This document shows positions 46,260-56,754 of a stretch of DNA of 64,000 nucleotides, piece after piece (within the stretch, counting starts at the first letter, position 1; each line of letters begins with the position of its first letter). Source of the stretch: Luffa acutangula (lineage: Eukaryota > Streptophyta > Magnoliopsida > Cucurbitales > Cucurbitaceae); NCBI GenBank assembly GCA_036850905.1, contig CM072089.1, positions 16,625,001 to 16,689,000 of the forward strand, written 5' to 3'. The position numbers and the translations under genes were made by a program. The notes under the pieces are model-generated. The model had not been told where the DNA came from and did no database searches. It was given only the letters and a program-made list of their open reading frames with translations.

Positions 46260-46595
46260 TGACAGGCACCCTAGTTATTTTTTTTGCATGATAGAAGGAC
46301 TCCGAAGTATTAGGGGCTCTTAGCCAGTGTAGGGGGAAAACAAATGGAGAAAACCATAAGACTAATCTAGGTTAGTAAAAGAATCAATAGATAAGTCTTG
46401 AGCATGCTATTCATTAATCTTAAGTTCAAACTAGTTTAAGATTTCGTCAAGAGTATGCGGTGCCTGCTTATTCCACTTGCATGTTTTCCATTCGATCCTA
46501 AGAATTCCAAAATCATTGAGGGTTGAGCGATTCTATTTCATGCATCTTTAGAATTTATTTTGCTCGGGACTAGCAAAAGCTTAAGTTTGGGGGTG
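45316..46595 (+). other. TR-GAG2 3' untranslated region
   Basis: Shares blocks with TR-GAG1 and E2: AGACGTTAAAGAAAGCGCTG followed by CTTGGGAGGCAACCCAAGG (45340-45378, a TTGGG/CCCAA hairpin), GTTGTCACCCCGATAGG (about 45851), GTGATCAGTTAGGCCAACCA (46061-46080), GGTTAAGGGTCCCTGCACTG and GTGTGAAAGCTAGTACCA. It contains an A homopolymer of about 37 bases (46221-46257) and ends with GACTAGCAAAAGCTTAAG and TTTGGGGG. No gene. Confidence 0.7.
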
Positions 46596-48003
46596 TGATA
46601 GCGAGCAGAAATGTCGCTATTTTAGCCTCAAATTATTAAGCTTTTTGGTGCTTTAATCGTGATTTTAATGAATATATTTATTGAATTTTGTTATTTTGTC
46701 TTTAGGAGCACAAATGGTGAATTTGGGAGAAAAAGAGCCAAAAATTGAAGTAATTTTAGCCCAAATCAAAGCTTAATGCAATTGGTGGCCCAAAGAAGGC
46801 ATCCATAAAGAATACACCAAGAAGAAATGAAGAAGAAGGCCCAAAAATCAGCCCAAAAGGAAGCTGATTTTCTGGAAAATCTGGACAGCGTCGAGACGCT
46901 TAGCAAGGCAGCATCGCGACGCTGCCCTTTCTTGTTGCCCAAGCCGCGTGCGCAGCAGCGTCGCGACGCTTGGCAAGGCAGCGTCGCGACGCTACCCCTT
47001 TTCCAGGCCTATAAATAGGCGCCCTTGGTGCCTCATTTTCTCATCAATCATCAATCAATCATTACTCACTCATTCCTTCCTCTCCTAAGACTCCTTTTTT
47101 GGAGCCCCTCTCAAGGCTTTTGAGCCTTTTTGAGAGGGTTCTTCTAGTGGGAATTTTTGGGGAATTTTGGGGAGCAATCTAGAGGCTCGAGGAGTAGTCA
47201 GCGGGGGCTCCAAGCGTCAGCAAGGGGTTTTTCGACGGTCAATTCCTTTTCCTTTATGCCTTTTAATATGCGTTCCCTTGTAATTATTGTGAATATTATG
47301 TGTAGCTAAACCCCAATTTGGGGTCTTGAAATGAAATGATAGCGGAAATATTGTTATAATTTCTTGTCTCTTGCCCATGTCCTAACTATTTGTATGGATG
47401 TGCTTAATGCTTTACTCAATCTGGCCAATTGTGTAATGATTCGATTCTTAATGGAAACTCGACGGAGAGAAATTAGGATAGATCATAATCCATGCAACTA
47501 GTTTAATTGCCCGTTGTGACACCGGGATTAGTTGATTAAACTTAGATTCCTAAAATGAATCAGAGCGTAATAATTAATGATTTTTAATAGCGCTAAGGAC
47601 ACTTAGGTTGTTAAAATGAATTAATTACAATTAGGGGAAACCGACAGGAGAACCTATGTGATTAACGGAGATTCTAGGTTTATAATTAGTTGGGCAATGA
47701 GATAGGATAATTGTAGCAATTATTTAGCTAATCATTGATTTTCAAGACCCCTCTTCCCATTTCAAGAAAACTCTTTCTCCACATTTTATTTCTGATTGAT
47801 CAATTTGTTTTTATTTAATCATTTTAAATTAAATCTTCTTATTTCATGAACGTGGTTCCTAAATATTATTTCACCTAAGTATTTTCAGTGCTCAAGAGAA
47901 TTTTAATTAATTGCTTAAGTTTCGCTTCGCCTCCCTGAGGATTCGATACTCGGAATACTTTCCGTTTTATATTACTTGTGGCCCGTGCACTTTGCGGTCA
48001 CCA
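46596..48003 (+). repeat. TR-GAG2 3' LTR (1408 bp)
   Basis: Same ends as the 5' LTR. Differences seen include TCTGGAAAATC, GCATCGCGACGCT (one palindrome decayed by a G-to-A change), AATTTTGGGGAGC, CCTAACTATT and ATTCGATACTC. The frame at 46827-47018 is LTR sequence. Confidence 0.93.
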
Positions 48004-48008
48004 ATAAC

Positions 48009-48612
48009 CATTGTCCTTTTTTATAGTTTCTTGCAATAATACTATGAAAGCTCCAAGATCACTTCGAACAAGATTTTGGATTTCATTACACAAAAAACCT
48101 GAGTCCAGTTGTGAATGGTCTTGTGTGAGTTCTGGGTATAAACACGAATGTTCCCCTTCAAGCTTCGTAATTTCAAACATTCCATGAGTTTTACGCTGAC
48201 AAGCACGAAGCCTCCAATTGCACCCCTCATACCATTGTTTGCACTTCACATACCAAATATCCTGATTCGATTCTACCACAGTAATCTGATAATGGTTTAC
48301 AACACAATATTTTTTAACTGCAAGTTGTAGATCTTTTTTACTCTCAAATAATAATTCTTTGGTGATTACATTTGGGTTCATTTCTACACACCTTGCCCCT
48401 TCTTCCAATGTGGACCCTACTTCACATATTGAAGTAGTAATCTCCCAATTTATATGTGTGAAAATATCTAAAAGGGGCTTCTCATTTTGCTTTTTAGGGG
48501 GAGGATTAATATTAACATTCTCTCCAAATAACTCATCAACTTCTACCTCTATATAACTATCCCCACCATTTCTAGGTTCAAGTATCACTAACTCTTCACG
48601 AGGCAATGACAT
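48009..48612 (-). pseudogene. MULE transposase, N-terminal DNA-binding part
   Basis: ATG at 48612 starts MSLPREELVILEPRNGGDSY. A MuDR-type N-terminal domain follows at about residues 85-155: ELLFESKKDLQLAVKKYCVV, then QDIWYVKCKQWYEGCNWRLR and EGEHSC, with the Cys and His pattern of the transposase DNA-binding domain. The frame runs uninterrupted to the TR-GAG2 insertion and continues at 40581. The N-terminal part is well preserved although the catalytic part is deleted. This is the same element that carries the PMD gene at 23272-24732. Confidence 0.85.
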
Positions 48613-48744
48613 ATTTTACCAATTTGACTATAACTGAACAAATTAGAAAAATATTAATTAAATATTTATTTTTTTCTACAACATGAAAAATTACAAGAAT
48701 GCCATTCATCTTAGTTTAAATTGAAATCCAATGACATTTCAATC
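48613..48744 (-). other. MULE 5' flank of the transposase gene
   Basis: AT-rich sequence upstream of the transposase ATG, cut after about 130 bp by Copia-2 (TSD CAATC at 48740-48744). It probably continues at 58335. No terminal inverted repeat recognised. Confidence 0.45.
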
Positions 48745-48909
48745 TCTTGAATTTGAGAGTTTAAAAATTATTCTCTCTTATCTAATATGTGCAATATAGG
48801 TCCTCTTATATAGGAGAAAGACCTATTACAAATATGGAAATGAATAAAAGTCATAAAGAGCAAATATTTTACAATAAAGATTTACACACAAATATTAGAA
48901 ATTCCAACA
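48745..48909 (-). repeat. Copia-2 3' LTR (165 bp)
   Basis: In plus coordinates TCTTGAATTTGAGAG to AAATTCCAACA. It includes ATTATTCTCTCTTATC and CTCTTATATAGGAG. Nearly identical to 58165-58329. Confidence 0.9.
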
Positions 48910-49587
48910 CTCCCCCTCAAGTTGGTTTAAAGATGTCTTCCATAGCCAGCTTGTCAATCAACTTATCGAATTGCTTCTTTCGAAGGCCTTTAGTTATCAA
49001 CCTCAATGTGTTTTGTTCTGTCATTTAGAACTTGGTTTTGAGCTATAGAGATGGCAGCTTTATTATCACAATAAATTTGTATAGGTGTGTTCAAAGGAAT
49101 CTTTAATTCTTCAAGTATCCTTTTAATCCATATACCCTCACAAATTCCATGCACTATCGCTCTAAATTCTCCTTCAGCACTGCTCCTAGCCACCAATTTT
49201 TGCTTTTTACTTCTCCAAGTAACCAAGTTCCCTCCAACAAAGGAACTAAGCCAGAGGTAGATCTTCTATCTGCTGTACTTCTTGTCCAGTCTGCATCAGT
49301 ATAAACTTCTATCTGAAAGTGATTACGTCTTCTAAATAGAATGCCTTTCCCAGGAGTCCCTTTTAGATACCTCAAAATTTTGTAAACAGCTTCAAAATGA
49401 GTTGGTCTTGGTGCATGCATAAACTGACTTACCATGCGTACCGTATATGCAATATCATGACACGTATGAGATAGATAAATCAATCTTCCAACAAGTCTCT
49501 GATATCGTTCCTTGTCCTTTATTTCTTCTGCTTTTGCTACTTGTAACTTTAGATTGTGTTTAACTGGAGTTTCTGCAACCTTGCAAC
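48910..49587 (-). pseudogene. Copia-2 RNase H region
   Basis: From 49587 leftward: LQVAKAEEIKDKERYQRLVG, LIYLSHTCHDIAYTVRMVSQ, ILRYLKGTPGKGILF, EVYTDADWTRSTADRRSTSG, then a frameshift near 49220, then VTWRSKKQKLVARSSAEGEF and IQIYCDNKAAISIAQNQVLN. These are the standard copia RNase H motifs. The frameshift and truncated tail make it non-functional. Confidence 0.82.
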
Positions 49588-50836
49588 TGAAGGTGTTAAT
49601 ATCACATGCAGAAGAAATTTAAGATCTTATGCACACAATTTCATCGATTTGATCCTAGAAGACATGTTGTTCATATGAACAAAAAAAATAGAGAAATAAG
49701 GTACCTACCTCTTGAAGCTCCCAATTCGTATAATTTGATGCTTTATAATTCACACAAACAGCTTTTGGACAACCACTTGGATCTTCTCTACTATCCTCAG
49801 TCCTTGGAATGGATTGTGGAATCCTCAATTGATAGGAATTGGAAAGGAAAGCTTATGGGTATAAGCAAGCTTGAGAGTATGAACATGAAAGTTCTTGGGA
49901 GAATTTTGGAAGCATTTTAGGTTGAAGAAAACCATTAATTTTCGTTAGCTTCCGAGACACTCCACTATAGCCCGTAGTTGCACTCCCCTCACTGTAGATA
50001 TATTTCTTGTCCACTTTAGATAACCATGATTAGTAAGTCGACCCTTCACCGATTATTCGTAACTAGAGCTAGGTCAAATCTTTGTTTTACCCCTATAGTT
50101 ACATCTTGTTCCTTAAGTTCACGATACAATCACTGAACTAAGTCCCTCTCAAGGTTATGAGAGGACAGTGCCCCTTTGTTCAAGACTCGGAGTCAGCACT
50201 TAAGAGAACAACCTTTACTAACCCTAAAACGGGTAGCAGTGAATTCCATCTTGCAAAGCTATGTCCCCAGCTATCCATTTAGTCTTATCCCCAAAATGGT
50301 AGGCTTATTGAGTCGGTAATGTTTGGCCACTCTCACCCATGCAAATGAAAGGATAATCCTAAATAAACAGGAGTTCATAGTTAGTGCAAGATTAAGATCA
50401 AGTTACCTAGGTTATATGTATGAGATGTTCAGTTTCAACAGTAAACGGTGTTGTAAAGTGAAAGTGACTTATCTCCTGGTTCGATCTCTATGTAAACTCT
50501 TTGCATATGATGCCCTCACTCACATGTCTTATACATGAACGATTAGGATCACATCGTCTGTCTTTAAGGAACAAAGCTAGTCGCGCCAATAGTGTCCCCA
50601 GGATTAAGGTACCTAACCTTATCCATATACTATAGATCGTTTACACTATTTTCTTGAACTTGATCCATACTTCTGTCACACATAAACTTCAAGTATACAT
50701 AATATAGTCATAGGTTCTTAGTTTATTGGATTTTTGGTTATATTTAGGCAAAACAAATATATAGAAAAAATACTTCATTAAAGCAAGTCAAATGTTACAT
50801 TTATTATCTACAAGTTTTAGGACATAAAACCCAACA
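49588..50836 (-). repeat. Solo copia LTR (LTR-B type, 1249 bp), TSD GCAAC/ACAAC
   Basis: Plus strand TGAAGGTGTTAATATC to TAGGACATAAAACCCAACA. The flanks GCAAC (49583-49587) and ACAAC (50837-50841) differ at one base. The sequence is closer to LTR-B (19556-19957) than to the Copia-1 LTR. Frames at 49606-49920 and 50323-50538 are LTR sequence. Confidence 0.8.
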
Positions 50837-51641
50837 ACAACCAAGTAGTCCAGTTTCATCAAGTAACTTAAGAACATATTTTCTCTAATTTACAAAGATG
50901 CCCTTCTTCGATCTTGCAAGGTTTTTATTGAGATCAGCTAGCTAGCTTCATCATCACCTGTGAGAATAATATCATCTACATAGACAATCAAAATTGAGAT
51001 TTTATTATTTTCAGTGTGTTTAGAAAATTTAGTATGATCTGCTTGACTTTGAATAAATCCATAGCTACCACCCATTTACAACCCACTGGTTTCTTATCTT
51101 TTGGCAACTCTACTATTTCCCAAGTCCCATTTTGTTTTAGAGCATTCATCTCCTCCATAACTGCTACTTTCCAATTTGGATCTTTTAAGACTTCATGTAT
51201 ATTCTTTGGAATAGACAAGTCATTCATCCTAGATGTGAAGGATTTATGACTATTTGACAAATTTTGATATGACATGTAGTTTGTAATAGGGTATTTGGTA
51301 CAACTTCGAGTACCTTTTCTAATGGCTATGAGAATATCAAAATCAAACACAATTGGTATAGTATTTTGAATAGTTGAGGTAGGAATGGAAGAGGAGTTAC
51401 CAGGTTTTCTAGTTCCAATCGTCGTAGTCTCAGATTGGTTCTGTGAAGGATCAACTATCTGGTCTTGGTTCCTCTGATTGAATTTTCTTCTAGTATAAAA
51501 CTTAAACTCAGGAACTGTATCAGTAGGATTGTTATGTAGTATTTCTCCCCCTAATTGAGAAGTTTCTATACTTGGCACCAAAGGACTAGTAACATCAGGA
51601 CAAATAAGGTTAGGAAGAGGAGTAGAAACATCCCAAAAGTT
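50837..51641 (-). pseudogene. Copia-2 integrase tail and reverse transcriptase, internally deleted
   Basis: From 51641 leftward: a variable integrase tail, then reverse transcriptase start NDLSIPKNIHEVLKDPNWKV, MEEMNALKQNGTWEIVELPK and KKPVGCKW near 51070. The next recognisable motif is the catalytic YVDDIILTGDDEAS (about 50940-50985), followed by ARSKKGIFV. The fingers and palm between CKW and YVDD are missing, as is a piece after EAS. This is a deletion remnant. Confidence 0.8.
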
Positions 51642-53644
51642 TGAAGGGAATAAAAGTCCCCACGCAGCGGAAGCGCATCGATTGGACCTTACGCCGTATA
51701 TTAATTAACATTAAAATATCGTTACGAAAACTCAATCAAACTTTAAACATACTTTAAAGTTGCTGGAAAATCAGTTTAAACATGCTGAAAAATAAATCTA
51801 AATTTATTTTCATGCTTTTCTAAGGAAAAGGGGAAGAACCGTTACAAACCTCCGTTGTAGACTTGACCGTTCTTCGCCAACGACGCTCCAACGAACAAAA
51901 CGCAGCAGCCTCCTTTGTCTTGTGATCGCTGAAAAATTCTTCTTGAATGACACAATAACCACAGAGGTTACACCGGTATGACTCTAGGTCTAGGAGGCAA
52001 AAGACTTGTGGGAGTCTTTCTCTAAGAAGGAGGCTAGAGAGAATTCTAGGTCTTGTCTTGAGAGTCTAAGAGCAAGAGCAAAGTGTCATGGACCAATTAG
52101 CTCTAGTGTTCTATTTATAGAAGAGAGGTCATAAATAAAATATTCAACTAAATCAATCTTTTCCAAAATTGATTCAATCTTATTCCTTATTTAATCAATC
52201 ATGATCAATCAATTCCATAATTGATTAATCTTTTCCACAAATGACTAATTACTTCTATAAGTGATTAGATCATTTCCATAAATGATTAATCACTTCCTTA
52301 AGTGATTAATTATTTCCATAATTGATTAATTCTCGGTTAATGAATTCTTAAATTAATTAACCACCAATTAAATATCACATATTTAATTTCCGGCCTTGAA
52401 TTAATTAATTCGCCCAAATAGATTTTAGGCCTTAAATTAATTAATTCATTATTTGAACTCTTTCAAACTTCCATAAATTTATATTTGAATTTCTTCAAAT
52501 ATTAATTTCTCTCACACTAATATATCAATATATATTATGTTTGTTTCCCTTAGTAAATTGAACATTTTCAATTTACATTTATTACTTAGTTGCCTCAAAT
52601 TACTTTATGAGCTACCAGTGGGACCTAATAGACCTGCAGATCAGAAGCTCCAACGATGTGAGATTAATTGGTCAAACTCATTAACCACATTAATCAATAT
52701 TCGTTAACTGTGTGTTCATTCCACTATAGACTCACAGTTGCACTCTTCTCACTGCAGACATATTTTCTTTATCCACGGATATAGACCAATATCGACTAGT
52801 TAGTCCTTCACGAGTGTCCGTAACACCAGCTGGGTCAAATTACCGTTTTACCCCTGGGTTACCTCTATTTCCTTAAGTACCAGTTCTCCTCTAATGAACA
52901 ACCTGTTTGTGGTCCAACCATCAAACAGAAAACCCTCTCGTGCCATTGAGACGGTAGGACCCTTTGTTCAAGACTCGGAGTAACCACTTAAAGGAACACT
53001 CATCTGCTTCCCTAAAGTCGGGAAGGAGTGAATTCCATCTTGCACGATTATGTTCCCAGCTCCCCATTCGGTCTTGTCCCCAAAATGGTAGGCTTATTGA
53101 GTCGGCGTATTGGCCACTCTCACCCATGCAAATCAAAGGTCAATCTCTCATGAGCAGGAGTCCATAATCAACTCAGAATTAAGACTTAGTTGTCTAGGTC
53201 GTCCTGGTGAAATAGAAAACCAACTAGTTAACGGCGTTATAACCAGTGGTTACTATTTCGCGGTTCGGTCTTATGCAAACTCATTGCATAGGATACCCCC
53301 ACTCGCATGTCTCCTACACGAACGCGTTGGATCGCAGCGTTTGTATCAAATACAAAGTGGGTCGTATCCATAGTGTCACCAGGATAAGGCACACAGTCTT
53401 ATCCCTATACTATAGACCCTTTAGGCTGTTTCTTGAACAATGATCCCATATGTCGCTACATATAGTTCAAGACACATATTACAACCTTGGATGTCTAGTT
53501 TATTGGATTAGGGTTATTTTTAGGCAAAGAAAAATATAAAATAACTAATAAATATTAATGGAAAAATATATCAATATTATTTCTTTAATATTCGGTCAAC
53601 AGTTACATTCACTATCTACGAGTTTTAGGGCATAAAACCCAACA
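51642..53644 (-). repeat. Solo LTR, Copia-1 family (2003 bp)
   Basis: Plus strand TGAAGGGAATAAAAGTCCCC to TTTAGGGCATAAAACCCAACA; the reverse of 19958-21983. The flanks AAGTT and AATAT do not match, though on the minus strand ATATT and AACTT are similar. It may be an old insertion or a recombinant between two copies. Frames at 52921-53443 are LTR sequence that recur in every copy. Confidence 0.88.
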
Positions 53645-54990
53645 AATATCTTCCAAATTTGGTTTCTCCCCCTGAAGAAAACTTTGGGTAAACTTTGGTT
53701 GATTTTCTAAAAAAGACACATCCATGCTCACAAAACATTTTTTTGTCTGAGGATCAAAACATTTATAGCCTTTTTGATTTGAAGAGTAACCCAAAAAAAT
53801 GCATTTAACAGCTCTATGATCAAGTTTTGACCGAAAGTGACTAGAGATGTGAACATAAGTAGTACACCCAAAAACTCTGAGAGGTAAGTCAGAATATAGG
53901 CGAGATTTTGGAAAAACATTTTTAAAGTAATTAATGGACGTTTTAAAATTTAAGATCTTACTAGGCATTCTATTTATTAGATAAGTAGCTGTGAGAATTG
54001 CTTCGCACAATAAATATTTCGGAACATGCATGGAAAACATTATAGCACGAGCTACTTCAAGTAAATGCCTATTTTTTCTTTCAACAACATCATTTTGTTG
54101 AGGAATATCTCGACAGGTAGACTGATGAACAATACCTTTATTTTTTAAAAACTCACCAAAAGATTCATTAAAATATTTAGTTCCATTATCAGAGTGCAAA
54201 ATGTAAATTTTGGTTTGAAATTGAGTTTCAATCATATTGTAAGAATTTCTAAAAATGTCTTTCATCTCAGATTTCTTTTCCATTAAGTACACTCAAGATA
54301 GACGAGTATGGTCGTCAATAAAAGTAACAAACCATCTTTTCTCACTATGAGTCCTAATTTTAGAAGCACCTCAAACATACCTATGAATTAAATAAAACGG
54401 TTTGGAAGCTTTGTAAAGTTTAGGTAAATATGTGGAACGATGGTTTTTTGCTAAAATGCAACTTCGCAATCAAATAAGGAGCAATCAAATCCCTTAAGTA
54501 AATTTGGAAATAAATGTTTGAGATAAGGAAAACTAGGATGCCCTAACCTAAGATGCCAAAGCATAATTTTTTCTTTACCAGAAAGAGAACTCATACTACT
54601 GAAGCCCTGAGTTATTTTATTATTAAAAGAACCTTCATCAAAGTAGTAAAGGACATCAAGCATCCTAGCACTCCCAATCATCTTATCTGATTCTCGATCC
54701 TGAAGAATACAGTGAGATTCAAAGAACATAACACGACAATTAGAATCTCAAGAAAGTTTGCTGATAGATAAAAGATTACAGGTTAATTTTGGAACATGTA
54801 AGACGGATTGTAAAGAAATATTTTCAGTCAATTTAATAGTTCCTTTTCCTGCAACGGAAGAAAAACTGTCATCTGCAATTCGAATTTTTTCCTTAGAATA
54901 GGAAGGAGAGTATGAAGAAAAAAAATTGAGAGGTACTAGTCATATGGTTAGAAGCTTCGGAATTGATAATCCACGGAGAAGAAAGCTTGA
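53645..54990 (-). pseudogene. Copia-2 protease and integrase
   Basis: From 54990 leftward: protease region with INSEASNHMTSTSQFF near 54950, where an active site DSGAS is expected, so the catalytic Asp appears changed to Asn. Then LHVPKLTCNLLSISKLS, the pre-integrase LWHLRLGHPSFPYLKH, the integrase core with FIDDHTRLS, YILHSDNGTKYF and PQQNDVVERKNRHLLEVARA, and the C-terminal FGCTTYVHISSHFRSKLDHR and CIFLGYSSNQKGYKCFDPQT. Several stops occur between 54290 and 54960. The frame 53612-54292 is the best preserved part. Confidence 0.83.
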
Positions 54991-55571
54991 AGATAATTAC
55001 CTATTTGTGTCAATGAAACACAAGAATTATTAGATGAGAAATTGGTTGGAAGCAATTTTAGAATTTGATGAACTTGCTCCATATCAATAAATGAGTAAAT
55101 GGGAAATAATAAAATAAAAACCAAACAAAACAAACACTAACCAGTAGTGAACCAAACCAAACCAAGTAGTGGATTGAACCAAACCCAGGAAGAACAAGAC
55201 CCACAAAGAACCAAATCTGAAAAGAACCAGATCTTCAAATCCACGAAAAACACGGTGAAAAATTCTCGAAAAAACCACGAACACAACTGATCGAAGGAAA
55301 GTTGTCTACCACGAAAACCCACGAAAGGAAAACAACCACGAAAGGAAAGTTGCGCAAAGATAATCCAAAGCTAATCGTAGAGATAATCCAAAGCTAATCG
55401 CAGAGATAATCTACAGAAGGAAGGTTGCATGTCTTGGGTCGCGGTTGGCTAGCAGTGAAAACCCACGAATGAAAGTTGTGTGTCTTGGACGACGACGGAA
55501 CAAAACCCCCGAAGGAAAGTTGGCAGCGGTTTGAGTTAGCTGTGCGTCGAGCTGTGGTTGGCAGAAAAAAC
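54991..55571 (-). other. Copia-2 gag or leader remnant with short repeats
   Basis: A little gag-like sequence near 54990-55085 (MEQVHQILKLLP). Then 55085-55571 is low-complexity on the plus strand with repeats such as CACGAAAGGAAAGTTG, AAACCCACGAA and AGATAATCCAAAGCTAATCG (twice). No reliable gene. Confidence 0.45.
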
Positions 55572-56579
55572 AGTCTCGTGATTGTGTAGACTGGGGTGGT
55601 AGAAGTTCGGTACTCCTTGAGCATATGGTTTATTTCCTACGTACTGAACTTCTTCAACATCTTGACCTTCCTTCTTTAAATGACCTTCAGCTAAGGTGGA
55701 AATGGACTTGACCACCTCAGATGAAGTCAGCTTGTTCAGTGCATTGGTCAGAGATGCCAGTTGTGCCTTCAGTGAACTTGACTCATCCAATTCATATAAT
55801 CCAGCCTTCTTTGTAATTGCTCCCTTCTCGGTCGGCCATTGATAACTGGTTGCCGCCATTTCCTCAAGCAGATCTTTGGCTTCTGTCACTGTTTTTTAAA
55901 GAAAACTTCCTCCTGCTGATGTGTCTAGGACTGTCTTTGTGGAGGGATTCAATCCATTGTAAAATAACTGTACTTGAAGCCATTCAGGATATCCATGTTG
56001 GGGGCACCGCCTAAGCATTTCTTTGTATCTTTCCCACGCTTCGTACAACTGTTCCTCTTCAAGTTGCCTAAACGTTCTGATTTCAGTCCGGAGCTTGGTA
56101 GTCTTGGCAGGTAGAAAAAATTTCGTCAAAAAAGCCTGGGCAAGCTCGTCCCAAGTACTAATGCTGCCCGTCTCGACTGATTCGAGCCAATCCTTTGTTT
56201 TATCCTGTAGAGAAAATGGAAACAGCCTCAACCTTATCGCGTCTGCCGGAACTCCGTTCATCTTCACCGTCCCACAAATTTCTAGGAATGATCGCAGATG
56301 TGAATAGGGTCCCTTGGAAGGATGTCCCTTAAACAAGTTATCGCGCGCCATCTGAATCAATCCTATCTTTAACTCAAAATTTGTAGCTTGGATTGGGGCG
56401 TAGACAATTCCAGAATTCTCGGTGGGAAGAACTGGCTGTAAGAAGTCTCTAATTGCCTTGGGAGCTTCCTCTTGATGGGCCATCGCTTCTGCTAATCTTT
56501 TCTCTCTTCGAATGGATCTAAGAGTCCTGTTAATTTCAAGATCTAGCGGAAACAAATTAACCACCTTGTTCCTTCGCAT
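55572..56579 (-). pseudogene. Gypsy-3 gag, 5' part
   Basis: ATG at 56579 gives MRRNKVVNLFPLDLEINRTL, the family leader; then SHLRSFLEICGTVKMNGVPA, LFPFSLQDKTKDWLESVETG and EEQLYEAWERYKEMLRRCPQ, colinear with TR-GAG2 gag. A TAA at about 55895 replaces a Ser codon of TR-GAG2 and splits the frame. Sequence identity ends after YHPSLHNHE at about 55572. Confidence 0.85.
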
Positions 56580-56730
56580 ACAATGCTCCCAGACAATCAA
56601 AAGAACCAAACAAAAATAGAACTAAAATAATATTCACAAAATAATGAAAGAAAAATATTTATACCTAAATTACTATTTATCTCTTTCTTTTCGATGTCAA
56701 GAAAAATTAGTTTTTCTTACAAATCAAGCT

Positions 56731-56748
56731 TCCCCGGCAACGGCGCCA
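56731..56748 (-). other. Primer binding site, tRNA-Asp (Gypsy-3)
   Basis: Plus strand TCCCCGGCAACGGCGCCA, the complement of TGGCGCCGTTGCCGGGGA, as in TR-GAG2. Confidence 0.85.
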
Positions 56749-56754
56749 AAAACT

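Larger units (their letters stand above)
40582..48003 (+). mobile_element. TR-GAG2: gag-protease-only gypsy element, TSD ATAAC
   Basis: ATAAC at 40577-40581 and 48004-48008. LTRs 40582-41989 and 46596-48003, each 1408 bp with about five substitutions by eye. tRNA-Asp primer site 41996-42013, one long ORF (42166-45315), 3' UTR and purine tract. No reverse transcriptase or integrase. It is inserted in the MULE transposase gene. It is the least decayed element here and may still be mobilised if an autonomous partner exists (inference). Confidence 0.93.

Noticed and set aside
48009..48612. MULE transposase as a domesticated FAR1/FHY3-type host gene
   Set aside because: The catalytic part is deleted, the frame is split by two insertions, and the C-terminal zinc knuckle carries nearby stops.
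52921..53443. Open frames recurring in copia LTRs (also near 2873, 18006, 20159 and 20435)
   Set aside because: Repeated because the LTR is repeated; they run on both strands and resemble no protein family.
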